Shown: in pieces, positions 53,485 through 61,630 of the stretch | Layout: each line of letters opens with the position of its first letter | Numbering within the stretch: position 1 is the first letter of the stretch | Assembly: GCF_006439055.1 (NCBI RefSeq) | Contig: NZ_RCZC01000006.1 | Coordinates: forward strand, 110,994 to 174,993 | Source: Sphingomonas glacialis | GTDB taxonomy: Bacteria > Pseudomonadota > Alphaproteobacteria > Sphingomonadales > Sphingomonadaceae | Direction: 5' to 3' | Length of the DNA stretch: 64,000 nucleotides | Position numbers and translations under genes: made by a program | The notes under the pieces: model-generated | What the model saw: the letters and a program-made list of their open reading frames with translations, nothing else | Database searches by the model: none | Told to the model about the DNA's origin: nothing

Positions 53485-54486
53485 ATGAGCCGCAAGCCCG
53501 TCCCCGCGCAATCCGGTGATCGTAGCCGCACCGAACTCGTGTTCGATCGTCCCCAATTGATGGCGCAGCTGTTCGGTGAATTCGACCAGAACCTGCTCGC
53601 GCTCGAGAACAAGCTTGGCGTCTACATCACCGCGCGCGGCAACAAGGTAGGGCTCGAGGGCAGCGCCGAGGCGGTGGCCCAAGCGCGCGACGTGCTCCAC
53701 GGGCTCTACAACCGCATCGTGCGCGGCGAAGTCGTCGATACCGGCCTGATCGACGCGGTGATCGCCATGTCGAGCGAGCCGACACTCGCCGGGATCATCC
53801 AGGCCGATGCCGGCGGCGGCGCCGTCCCGCAGATCATGATCCGCACGCGCAAGAAGACGATCGTCCCGCGCACGATCGCGCAGGCGCATTACATGCGGCA
53901 ACTGCTCAGCAACGACATCATCTTCGCACTCGGGCCAGCGGGTACCGGCAAGACCTATATCGCGGTCGCGCAGGCGGTGGCGCAGCTCATCACGGGCAGC
54001 ATCCAGCGCCTGATCCTGTCGCGCCCCGCGGTCGAAGCGGGCGAGAAGCTCGGCTTCCTTCCCGGCGACATGAAGGAGAAGGTCGATCCCTACCTTCGCC
54101 CGCTCTACGACGCGCTCAACGACTGCCTCCCCGCCGAGCAGGTCGAGCGGCGTATCGCCTCGGGCGAGATCGAGATCGCGCCGATCGCCTTCATGCGCGG
54201 GCGCACGCTGGCGGACGCGTTCATCATCCTCGACGAGGCCCAGAACACCACGCCCGCCCAGATGAAGATGTTCCTAACCCGCTTTGGCGAAAACAGCCGG
54301 ATGGTGGTGTGCGGCGATCCCAAGCAGACCGATCTGCCCGGCGGGATGAATGCGTCCGGGTTGAACGATGCGGTCGGGCGGCTCGAAGGTGTCGAAGGCC
54401 TGTCGATCTGCCGGTTCGGCTCGGGCGACGTCGTGCGGCATCCGATCGTCGGGCGTATCGTCGAGGCGTATGAAGGCGTGAGTTGA
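53485..54486 (+). CDS. phoH: PhoH-like ATPase
   Basis: A 333-residue P-loop ATPase with an N-terminal KH-like part (LALENKLGVYITARGNKVGL). Walker A is ALGPAGTGKTYIAV and Walker B is FIILDEAQNTTPAQMK. PhoH proteins are linked to RNA metabolism and usually lie beside ybeY; here vapBC separates them. Its TGA stop directly abuts the -35 of the vapBC promoter. Confidence 0.95.
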   Translation: MSRKPVPAQSGDRSRTELVFDRPQLMAQLFGEFDQNLLALENKLGVYITARGNKVGLEGSAEAVAQARDVLHGLYNRIVRGEVVDTGLIDAVIAMSSEPTLAGIIQADAGGGAVPQIMIRTRKKTIVPRTIAQAHYMRQLLSNDIIFALGPAGTGKTYIAVAQAVAQLITGSIQRLILSRPAVEAGEKLGFLPGDMKEKVDPYLRPLYDALNDCLPAEQVERRIASGEIEIAPIAFMRGRTLADAFIILDEAQNTTPAQMKMFLTRFGENSRMVVCGDPKQTDLPGGMNASGLNDAVGRLEGVEGLSICRFGSGDVVRHPIVGRIVEAYEGVS

Positions 54487-54528
54487 TTGAAGCGCGGGAT
54501 ATCCTGACCTATAAGGTACGGATATCCC
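54487..54528 (+). promoter_or_regulatory. vapBC promoter with nested palindromic operator
   Basis: TTGAAG (54487-54492), 17 bp, TATAAG (54510-54515) form a strong-looking promoter starting right after the phoH stop codon. A perfect inverted repeat of 9-bp arms, GGGATATCC (54496-54504) and GGATATCCC (54520-54528), surrounds the -10, and the spacer holds a further palindrome ACCTATAAGGT (54507-54517). This is the expected layout for cooperative repression by a VapB-VapC complex. Confidence 0.8.
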
Positions 54529-54540
54529 CGGAGACGGAAG

Positions 54541-54798
54541 ATGGCATCGCTCTACATCAAGGATGAGGAAACCGCTGCTTTGGTGACTCGCGTCGCCGAA
54601 CGGTCGGGCCTCACCAAGACGGCGCTTGTCCGCGAACTCGCCGCAGCGCGAGAGGCCGAGCTCGACCGCGCCGCGCCGCAGATGTCGGCGCGCGAGAAAC
54701 TGGATGCGTTGTGGGCCAGCCACACCTTTCCGCCAACGGCGGGCGCAGACGCCGACAAGGCGTTCTTCGACGAGATGTGGGGCGAGGCCCCGGATTGA
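54541..54798 (+). CDS. vapB: VapB-family antitoxin
   Basis: An 85-residue antitoxin of the Rv0623/PSK-like VapB group: an N-terminal DNA-binding part (MASLYIKDEETAALVTRVAE, GLTKTALVRELAAARE) and a C-terminal toxin-binding tail ending FFDEMWGEAPD. GGAG lies 7 nt before the ATG. The stop overlaps the vapC TTG start (TTGA). Confidence 0.9.
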   Translation: MASLYIKDEETAALVTRVAERSGLTKTALVRELAAAREAELDRAAPQMSAREKLDALWASHTFPPTAGADADKAFFDEMWGEAPD

Positions 54799-55193
54799 CC
54801 CTCTTCGTCGATGCCTCCGCGCTCGTCGCCATGATCACCAACGAACCGGAGCGCGACCGCTTCCGTCAAACCGTGCTCGCGGAAGCCGATTCGCTCTGGT
54901 CTGCGATGTCGTGCTGGGAAACCGTAAGCGCGGTACGCAAGCGCGGCACTTTGTCCGTGCCGGAAGCCCGCTCGTTGGTAGAGGAGTCGGCCGAGTTGCT
55001 GGCCTTGCGTTTGGTCGATGTCGGATCGACGGAACTGATCGCTGCACTTGACGCTTACCAGACCTACGGCCGTAACAGTGGCCACCCCGCCAAACTCAAC
55101 ATGGGCGACTGTTTCGCCTACGCTTGCGCCAAGACCAACAACGCCGGCCTGCTCTACAAGGGCAACGACTTCCTCCATACGGACCTTGCCTGA
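54795..55193 (+). CDS. vapC: VapC-family PIN-domain ribonuclease toxin
   Basis: A 132-residue PIN domain with all four acidic residues: D6 (FVDASALVAM), E42 (SCWETVSAV), D105 (NMGDCFAYA) and D125 (YKGNDFLHTD). Family members cut tRNA or rRNA in a Mg-dependent way. Translation begins at TTG inside the vapB stop. Its TGA overlaps the ybeY ATG by one base (TGATG), which ties ybeY to toxin translation. Confidence 0.92.
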   Translation: MTLFVDASALVAMITNEPERDRFRQTVLAEADSLWSAMSCWETVSAVRKRGTLSVPEARSLVEESAELLALRLVDVGSTELIAALDAYQTYGRNSGHPAKLNMGDCFAYACAKTNNAGLLYKGNDFLHTDLA

Positions 55194-55702
55194 TGCTTGA
55201 AATCGCCCTCTCCCACGAAGACGTCTGGCCCGAGCACGACTGGGAAGCGCTCGCCACCCGCGCCGCGACCGCCGCAATCTCGCGCACGCCGTATGGCGAA
55301 CTCGCGACCGGCGCCGCCACGGTCGAGATCTCGATCCGGCTCGCCACCGACGCCGAGGTGCAGGTTCTCAACGCGCAATATCGGCAGAAGGACAAGCCGA
55401 CCAATGTGCTGTCCTTCCCGATGGTCCAGGCCGATCTGCTCGAAACGATCGGGCAGAATAGCGACGACGGCGAGGTGCTGCTCGGCGACATCGTCCTCGC
55501 GCATGAGACCTGCGCACGCGAGGCGATGGAAAAAGGCGTCAGCCTCGAAGATCATGCGACGCATTTAATCGTGCATGGCACGCTGCATTTGCTAGGCTAT
55601 GATCACATGGTCGGCATGGAGGCCGAGGCGATGGAGGCGATCGAGATCGACGCGCTGAAGAGCCTTGGCCTTGCCGATCCCTATCTCATCGAAGAGGACT
55701 GA
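55193..55702 (+). CDS. ybeY: Endoribonuclease YbeY, rRNA maturation
   Basis: A 169-residue zinc-dependent RNase with the motif HGTLHLLGYDH, whose three His bind zinc. KPTNVLSFP and LLGDIVLAHETC are family motifs. YbeY takes part in 16S rRNA processing and ribosome quality control. The start overlaps the vapC stop; corC follows 9 nt later. Confidence 0.95.
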   Translation: MLEIALSHEDVWPEHDWEALATRAATAAISRTPYGELATGAATVEISIRLATDAEVQVLNAQYRQKDKPTNVLSFPMVQADLLETIGQNSDDGEVLLGDIVLAHETCAREAMEKGVSLEDHATHLIVHGTLHLLGYDHMVGMEAEAMEAIEIDALKSLGLADPYLIEED

Positions 55703-55711
55703 ACGACCGCC

Positions 55712-56641
55712 ATGCCCGACGGCCAAAGTATTACCGGCACCGCCAGCCATCTCGGCGGTGCCCATCACGCGGAAACCAGCATCTGGCGGAGCTTCCGCAG
55801 CTGGATCTCGGGTCACACCGGTGACGAATCGCTCCGCGCGACGCTCGAAGAAGCGATCGACGCGCATGAGGATGACCCCGCGCCCGACGCCAAGGGCGAT
55901 CTCTCCCCGCTCGAACGCACGATGGTGCGCAACCTGCTCCATTTCGGCGAGCGCGATGCCGGCGACGTCGGCGTGCCGCGCGCCGATATCGTCGCGGTCG
56001 AGGAGCGCACCAGCTTCGCCAACTTGGTCGCCTTGTTCGCCGAGGCCGGCCACAGCCGCTTGCCGGTCTATCGCGAGAAGCTCGATACGATCATCGGCAT
56101 GGTCCATATCAAGGACGTGTTCGCGATCCTTGCGACCGGAGCCCCCCACCCGCCGAGCATCGCCGAGCTGATCCGCGAGCCGCTCTACGTGCCGATGTCG
56201 CGCGGCGCGCTCGATCTGCTCGCCGACATGCGCCAGAAGCGCGTCCATCTGGCGATCGTGCTCGACGAATATTTCGGCACTGAAGGACTCGTCACGATCG
56301 AGGATCTGATCGAGGAAATCGTCGGCGATATCGAGGACGAGCATGACGACGCCCCCGAGGCGTTGCTCGTGCCGCTCGATGGCGGTGCCTGGGAAGCCGA
56401 CGCGCGCGCCGAATTGGAAGATGTCGGCGAGACGATCGACCCGCGGCTCGCCGAGGTCGATGGCGACATCGACACGATCGGCGGACTCGCCGCGGTGCTC
56501 GCAGGCCATGTCCCGCAAGTCGGCGAATGTATCGTCCACGACAGCGGCTGGACGCTCGAAGTCACGGCCGCGGATACACGCCGCGTGCTTGGCCTGCGCC
56601 TGCATCCGCCCAAGGCCGAACCCGAGGGTCGCGACAGCTGA
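55712..56641 (+). CDS. corC: CBS-domain transporter-associated protein CorC/HlyC
   Basis: A 309-residue cytoplasmic protein with two CBS domains (VGVPRADIVAVE to VHIKDVFAIL, and PMSRGALDLLADMRQKRVHLA to FGTEGLVTIEDLIEEIVGDI) and a CorC/HlyC domain (DTIGGLAAVLAGHVPQVGE). It is associated with Mg/Co efflux in enterobacteria. No membrane domain is present. It belongs to the ybeY-corC-lnt order, here interrupted by katG and others. Confidence 0.93.
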   Translation: MPDGQSITGTASHLGGAHHAETSIWRSFRSWISGHTGDESLRATLEEAIDAHEDDPAPDAKGDLSPLERTMVRNLLHFGERDAGDVGVPRADIVAVEERTSFANLVALFAEAGHSRLPVYREKLDTIIGMVHIKDVFAILATGAPHPPSIAELIREPLYVPMSRGALDLLADMRQKRVHLAIVLDEYFGTEGLVTIEDLIEEIVGDIEDEHDDAPEALLVPLDGGAWEADARAELEDVGETIDPRLAEVDGDIDTIGGLAAVLAGHVPQVGECIVHDSGWTLEVTAADTRRVLGLRLHPPKAEPEGRDS

Positions 56642-56758
56642 CGGCCGGCCGCAGAAATCACCCGGTCGATCACTCTCTGCGGTTTAATACATTTCCTCGA
56701 TCACGGCGTTCATGGCATCCTCCCTTTCGAGATCACAAGCCTCGACATGGAGAGAGAC

Positions 56759-59005
56759 ATGGACGCCATTACCTCAGGCAGCCCGCTGAGCGACCCGAGC
56801 AAGGAGCCCGCCGCGCTCCGCTCGCTGCTCGGCCGCACCAATCGCGATTGGTGGCCCAACCAGCTCAGCCTCGAAATCCTTCAGCAGAACGGCCTGTCGG
56901 GCAACCCGATGGGCGACGACTTCGATTATGCCGAAGCCTTCAACACGCTCGATTACGCCGCGGTGAAGCGCGACCTGACCGCGCTGATGACCGACAGCCA
57001 GCCGTGGTGGCCGGCCGATTACGGGCATTACGGCCCGTTCTTCATCCGCATGGCCTGGCACAGCGCCGGCACCTATCGCACCGGTGACGGTCGCGGCGGC
57101 TCGTCGTCGGGCTCGCAGCGCTTTGCGCCGCTCAACAGCTGGCCGGACAATGGCAACCTCGACAAGGCGCGCCGCCTGCTGTGGCCGATCAAGGCGAAGT
57201 ACGGCAAGCAGCTCAGCTGGGCTGATCTGTTCATCATGGCCGGCAACGTCGGTATCGAATCGATGGGCGGCCCGGTGTTCGGCTTCGGTGGCGGACGCGA
57301 GGACGTGTTCGAGCCGCTCAAGGACATTTATTGGGGCACCGAGGAAGAATGGCTCGGCACCACCCGCATCGAGGAGGAATCGGGCCGTGCGCTCGAGAAT
57401 CCGCTCGCCGCGATCCAGATGGGCCTCATCTACGTCAATCCGGAAGGTCCGGGCGGCTGCCCCAACCCGATGGGCTCGGCGCGCGACATGCGCGAGACCT
57501 TCGCGCGCATGGGTATGAACGACGAGGAAACCGTCGCGCTGACCGCCGGCGGCCACACCTTCGGCAAGGCGCACGGCGCGGGTGACGCGTCGCTCGTCGG
57601 TGTCGAGCCCGAGGGCGCCGACATCGCCTCGCAGGGCATGGGCTGGATCTCGACGCATGGCAGCGGGATCGGCGACGACACGATCACCTCGGGGATCGAA
57701 GGCGCCTGGACGCCGACGCCGATCACTTGGGACCAGACCTATTGGGACATGCTGCTCGATCACGAATATGAGCTCGTGAAGAGCCCGGCGGGCGCGCACC
57801 AGTGGCAGCCGGTCGGCAACCCCGAAGAGACGCTCGCGCCCAAGGCACACACGCCGAGCGTAAAGGTCCCGACGATGATGACGACCGCCGACATGGCGCT
57901 CAAGAAGGACCCGGCCTATCTCGAGATCAGCAAGCGCTTCCAGAAGGACCCGGCGGCGTTCGCCGATGCCTTCGCGCGCGCCTGGTTCAAGCTGACGCAT
58001 CGCGACATGGGTCCGAAGGTCCGCTACCTCGGTCCCGACGTTCCCGCCGAAGACCTGATCTGGCAGGATCCGATCCCGACCGCCGACTATGCGCAGATCG
58101 ACGAAAGCGACGTTCCCGGCCTCAAGCAGGCGATCGCCAATTCGGGGCTTTCGGTTGCCGAGCTGGTGACGACGGCCTGGGCCTCGGCCTCGACCTATCG
58201 CCATTCGGACCATCGCGGCGGCGCCAACGGTGCGCGCATCCGCCTCGCCCCGCAGAAGGATTGGGAGGTCAACCAGCCCGAGCAGCTCGCGAAGGTGCTC
58301 GGTGTCTACGAGGGCATCAAGACAGAGTTCGACGGCAAGGGCGAGAAGAAGGTGTCGATCGCCGATCTCATCGTGCTCGGCGGTTCGGTCGGTGTCGAAG
58401 CGGCTGCCAAGGCGGCTGGTCACGCGATCGAAGTGCCCTTCACGCCGGGCCGTACCGACGCTTCGGCCGAGCAGACCGATGCCGCAAGCTTCGACGTGCT
58501 CGAGCCCAAGGCCGACGGCTTCCGCAACTATCTCTCGGTCAAGTTCAGCGTTCCGACCGAGGAATTGCTGGTCGACCGGTCGCAGTTGCTGGGTCTCAGC
58601 TCGCCTGAGATGGCGGTGCTTGTCGGTGGCCTGCGCGTCATCGGCGCGAACCACCCCAAGGCCGAGAAGCATGGCGTCTTCACCGACCGCAAGGGTCAGC
58701 TGACCAACGACTTCTTCGTCAATCTGCTCGACATGCAGACCGCGTGGAAGCAGCTGAGCGATGACAGCGACGAGGAATATCTCGGCACGCTGCGCGAGAC
58801 CGGCGAGGAAAAGTGGACCGCGTCGCGCACCGACCTGGTGTTCGGCGCCAACTCGCAGCTCCGCGCGCTGGCGGAGGTCTATGCCTCGGGCGACGCTGGC
58901 GACAAGTTCGTCAAGGACTTCGTCAAGGCGTGGGTCAAGGTGATGAACGCCGACCGCTTCGACCTGGCATCGGGCCATGTCCGCGGCGAGCCTGCCGTCG
59001 CCTAA
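56759..59005 (+). CDS. katG: Catalase-peroxidase KatG
   Basis: A 748-residue haem enzyme that breaks down hydrogen peroxide. The distal site is R97-M-A-W100-H101; the Met-Tyr-Trp cross-link is predicted from W100, Y225 and M251; the proximal haem ligand is H266 in GGHTFGKAHG. The spacing equals that of M. tuberculosis KatG. An ATG at 56747 is also in frame, but it lies within the GGAGAG ribosome binding site of the ATG at 56759, so the latter was chosen. Confidence 0.97.
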   Translation: MDAITSGSPLSDPSKEPAALRSLLGRTNRDWWPNQLSLEILQQNGLSGNPMGDDFDYAEAFNTLDYAAVKRDLTALMTDSQPWWPADYGHYGPFFIRMAWHSAGTYRTGDGRGGSSSGSQRFAPLNSWPDNGNLDKARRLLWPIKAKYGKQLSWADLFIMAGNVGIESMGGPVFGFGGGREDVFEPLKDIYWGTEEEWLGTTRIEEESGRALENPLAAIQMGLIYVNPEGPGGCPNPMGSARDMRETFARMGMNDEETVALTAGGHTFGKAHGAGDASLVGVEPEGADIASQGMGWISTHGSGIGDDTITSGIEGAWTPTPITWDQTYWDMLLDHEYELVKSPAGAHQWQPVGNPEETLAPKAHTPSVKVPTMMTTADMALKKDPAYLEISKRFQKDPAAFADAFARAWFKLTHRDMGPKVRYLGPDVPAEDLIWQDPIPTADYAQIDESDVPGLKQAIANSGLSVAELVTTAWASASTYRHSDHRGGANGARIRLAPQKDWEVNQPEQLAKVLGVYEGIKTEFDGKGEKKVSIADLIVLGGSVGVEAAAKAAGHAIEVPFTPGRTDASAEQTDAASFDVLEPKADGFRNYLSVKFSVPTEELLVDRSQLLGLSSPEMAVLVGGLRVIGANHPKAEKHGVFTDRKGQLTNDFFVNLLDMQTAWKQLSDDSDEEYLGTLRETGEEKWTASRTDLVFGANSQLRALAEVYASGDAGDKFVKDFVKAWVKVMNADRFDLASGHVRGEPAVA

Positions 59006-59015
59006 GTACAGACTT

Positions 59016-59117
59016 AGCCCCTCCCCTTTAGGGGAGGGGTTGGGGTGGGGAAGTAATAAGCGTCGATCTCTGCGAGGCGTCCCCCACCCCCTACCCCTCC
59101 CCTGAAGGGGAGGGGCT
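59016..59117. repeat. Composite inverted repeat, CCCCTCCCC family
   Basis: A hairpin with arms AGCCCCTCCCC / GGGGAGGGG, then 60 bp, then a second hairpin ending GGGGAGGGGCT. The inner part TCTCTGCGAGGCGTCCCCC matches the inverse of the first bases of this window. It lies between katG and the sugar dehydrogenase gene. Confidence 0.85.
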
Positions 59118-59171
59118 ATGTTTAGCGAGATCGCGCTTCCCCTGCCCGCCTTCGCCCCCTATTTCGCATCC

Positions 59172-60494
59172 ATGCGCAAACACATCCTCATCATCCTCGC
59201 GATCGTCGTCCTGGTTGCAGGCGGCGTCCTCTGGTGGGTGCTCCAGCCCGAACCCGCTCAACTTTCGCTCAGCGCGGTCGAGGGTGACCGCCCGACCATC
59301 TCCGCCCCGCGCGAGCAGACGATCCCCACGGTCAAGGTCGCCGATGCGATCGGCTGGAAGAACGGCGCGACGCCCGTTGCCGCGGCCGGCCTGAAGGTCG
59401 CCGCCTTCGCCACCGGGCTCGATCATCCGCGCTGGCTCTACCGTCTGCCCAATGGCGACGTGCTCGTCGCCGAGACCAATTCCCCGCCGCGCGCGACCAA
59501 GGGCGTTGCCGACGTCGTGATGGGCTATCTGATGAACAAGGGCGGCGCCGGCGTGGCCTCGCCCAACCGCATCACGCTGCTCCGCGACACCAATGGCGAC
59601 GGCGTGGCCGAAACGCGCACCGTGCTGATCTCCGGCCTCAACTCTCCCACCGGCATGGCGCTGCTCGACGGCCAGCTCTACATCGCCGACACCGATGCGC
59701 TGGTCCGCGTGCCCTTCACGCCGGGCCAGACCAAGATCACCGCCAAGCCCGAAAAGGTCATCCCGCTCGTCGGCGGCGGCAATCACTGGGCGCGCACCCT
59801 GCTCGCCGGGCCCGACGGGCTGCTCTATGTCGGCGTCGGTTCGTCGAGCAACATCGCCGACAACGGCCTCGACGCCGAGAAATACCGCGCCAACATCCTC
59901 CAGGTCGATCCCAAGGCGAAGAATTTCCGCGTGTTCGGCGCTAGGCTTCGCAACCCGCAGGGCATGGCGTTCGAGCCCAAATCGGGCGCTTTGTGGGTCG
60001 CGGTCAACGAGCGCGACATGCTCGGCTCGGACATCGTCCCCGATTACATCACGCGCGTCGGGCTCGGCGACAATTTCGGCTGGCCCTGGTATTATTGGGG
60101 CGGCTATCCCGATGCGCGCGTGAAGCCTGAAAACCCCGCGCTGCAGGAATATTCCAAGCGCCCCGATTACGCGATGGGCCCGCACGTCGCGGCGCTCGGC
60201 CTGACCTTCGCAGCCGACGCCAAGCTCGGCAGCAAGTTCGCCAACGGCGCGTTCGTCGGCGAGCACGGCTCGTGGAACCGCGTGCCGGTGTCGGGCTACA
60301 AGGTCGCGTTCGTGCCGTTCGGTGCCACCGGCTTCCCGGTCAAGGGCAGCAAGCCGGTCGACGTGCTGACGGGCTTCCTCAACGCCAAGGGCGAAGCGCA
60401 GGGGCGGCCGGTCGGGGTCATCACCGACCAGGCCGGCGCGCTGCTGGTCGCGGACGATGTCGGCAACACGATCTGGCGGGTGAGCGCGAAGTAG
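59172..60494 (+). CDS. PQQ-dependent sugar dehydrogenase / sorbosone dehydrogenase family
   Basis: A 440-residue protein with an N-terminal anchor (HILIILAIVVLVAGGVLWWV) and a six-bladed beta-propeller of the soluble glucose/sorbosone dehydrogenase family (LDHPRWLYRLPNGDVLVAET, GGGNHWARTLLAGPDGLLYV, GEHGSWNR). It would oxidise an aldose in the periplasm with PQQ. No pqq synthesis genes are in the window. The start at 59172 gives the signal anchor. Confidence 0.88.
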   Translation: MRKHILIILAIVVLVAGGVLWWVLQPEPAQLSLSAVEGDRPTISAPREQTIPTVKVADAIGWKNGATPVAAAGLKVAAFATGLDHPRWLYRLPNGDVLVAETNSPPRATKGVADVVMGYLMNKGGAGVASPNRITLLRDTNGDGVAETRTVLISGLNSPTGMALLDGQLYIADTDALVRVPFTPGQTKITAKPEKVIPLVGGGNHWARTLLAGPDGLLYVGVGSSSNIADNGLDAEKYRANILQVDPKAKNFRVFGARLRNPQGMAFEPKSGALWVAVNERDMLGSDIVPDYITRVGLGDNFGWPWYYWGGYPDARVKPENPALQEYSKRPDYAMGPHVAALGLTFAADAKLGSKFANGAFVGEHGSWNRVPVSGYKVAFVPFGATGFPVKGSKPVDVLTGFLNAKGEAQGRPVGVITDQAGALLVADDVGNTIWRVSAK

Positions 60495-60522
60495 GCGCTG
60501 TCCCAGCCCCTTCTTTTTCTAG

Positions 60523-60672
60523 CCCTCTCCCGCCCTTCGCGGGAGAGGGTTGGGTGAGGGCCTTCTTCTGCCTGCGAAGCCCAAAAGGAAGGCCCTCACC
60601 GACTACGACTAGGGCCGCGCTGAAGAAGCGCGACCCAAGTCTCCGTAGCCTCTCCCGCATGCGGGAGAGGGA
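60523..60672. repeat. Composite inverted repeat, CTCTCCCGC family
   Basis: Two inward hairpins of CCTCTCCCGC / GCGGGAGAGG type (60523-60549 and 60649-60672) flank a longer pair GTGAGGGCCTTC / GGAAGGCCCTCAC (60554-60599). It lies between convergent genes and probably serves both as a stop. Confidence 0.8.
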
Positions 60673-60683
60673 GGCGTTGTCCC

Positions 60684-60986
60684 CTACTCCAGCATCTTCG
60701 GCGCTTCTTTCGCCAGCTTCGCCTTAATCTTGTCGGCAAACAACCGCAGGAAGATCGGCAGATCGATCTCGGCGCGCACCTTCGCATCCCCCACCGTCAA
60801 CCGGCTCGCAACCCGCTGGCCGAGCGCCGCGACGGTGAAGTGCATCGTGTCGCCCTCCCAGCGATGATCGACCGACGTCGCGCCGGGCACCATCTCGACG
60901 ATCTTGCCGACCCCGCCCTCGACGCGCGCGCGCGCGCACGCCAGACCGAGCTTGTGCGGAATTTCGAGGGTGATCGGGTCGCTCAT
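60684..60986 (-). CDS. Polyhydroxyalkanoic acid system family protein
   Basis: A 100-residue protein that matches the small PHA-granule-region family by its start (ITLEIPHKLGLACARARVEG), middle (DHRWEGDTMHFTVAALGQ) and end (PIFLRLFADKIKAKLAKEAP). The biochemical role is not established, and no PHA synthase is nearby. AAGGA lies 6 nt ahead of the ATG at 60986, just after the VOC gene, so the two are probably co-expressed. Confidence 0.85.
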   Translation of the reverse strand: MSDPITLEIPHKLGLACARARVEGGVGKIVEMVPGATSVDHRWEGDTMHFTVAALGQRVASRLTVGDAKVRAEIDLPIFLRLFADKIKAKLAKEAPKMLE

Positions 60987-60996
60987 CACAAATCCT

Positions 60997-61413
60997 TCAT
61001 GTCGCGAAGATCATCGCGTCATCGGCAAACGCCTTGAACTCGAGCGCGTTGCCCGAGGGGTCATAAAAGAACATCGTCGCCTGCTCGCCCGGCTGCCCGA
61101 CGAAGCGCAGATGCGGCGCGATCCCGAAGCGCGTGCCGGCCGCGGTGAGCCGACGGCTGAGCGCCTGCCAGTCGGGCATCGTCAGCACGACGCCGAAATG
61201 CGGTACCGGCACGTCATGCCCATCGACCGGGTTCGAGACCGCGACGGGCTTCGCGGCCGGGTCGAGATGCGCGACGATCTGGTGGCCATAGAGATCGAAA
61301 TCGATCCACGCGTCGGAGGAGCGCCCTTCGGTGCAGCCGAGCGTCTCGCCATAAAAGGCGCGCGCCGCGGCGAGGTCATGGACCGGGAAAGCGAGGTGAA
61401 AAGGACGTGTCAT
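60997..61413 (-). CDS. VOC-family (glyoxalase-like) protein
   Basis: A 138-residue protein with a vicinal oxygen chelate fold of two beta-alpha-beta-beta-beta units (LAFPVHDLAAARAFYGETLG and FGVVLTMPDWQALSRRL). The expected metal ligands are H8, H78 or nearby and E at YDPSGNALEFK. Substrate unknown. Confidence 0.88.
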   Translation of the reverse strand: MTRPFHLAFPVHDLAAARAFYGETLGCTEGRSSDAWIDFDLYGHQIVAHLDPAAKPVAVSNPVDGHDVPVPHFGVVLTMPDWQALSRRLTAAGTRFGIAPHLRFVGQPGEQATMFFYDPSGNALEFKAFADDAMIFAT

Positions 61414-61429
61414 ATGTGAGCCCTACCAA

Positions 61430-61582
61430 ATCCTCCCCCGCAGGGGGAGGGGGACCATTTTGCCTCTTCCGGTAAAATGGTGGAGGGGGCGTGCCGCGGG
61501 CGCACCGCTCGGGGCGGGCCCCCTCCACCACCAGCCTGAAGAAGGCTGGCGGTCCCCCTCCCCCGCTGCGCGAGGGAGGATT
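61430..61582. repeat. Composite inverted repeat, TCCTCCCCC family
   Basis: A 150-bp mosaic: TCCTCCCCCGCAGGGGGAGG at the left, the mirrored GAGGGAGGA at the right, with GGGGGACC / GGTCCCCC, TGGTGGAGGGGGC / GCCCCCTCCACCA and AGCCTGAAGAAGGCT pairs inside. It lies between divergent VOC and lnt genes. Confidence 0.8.
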
Positions 61583-61630
61583 GAAGGCTGGCGTTGCGTT
61601 GCTCCGCCGATCCCGCGATAGCCGCACGCG

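Noticed and set aside
56690..56730. Minus-strand nine-codon ORF with a GGGAGG site upstream of katG (MNAVIEEMY)
   Set aside because: Too short to judge; no matching family or context, so it may be chance.
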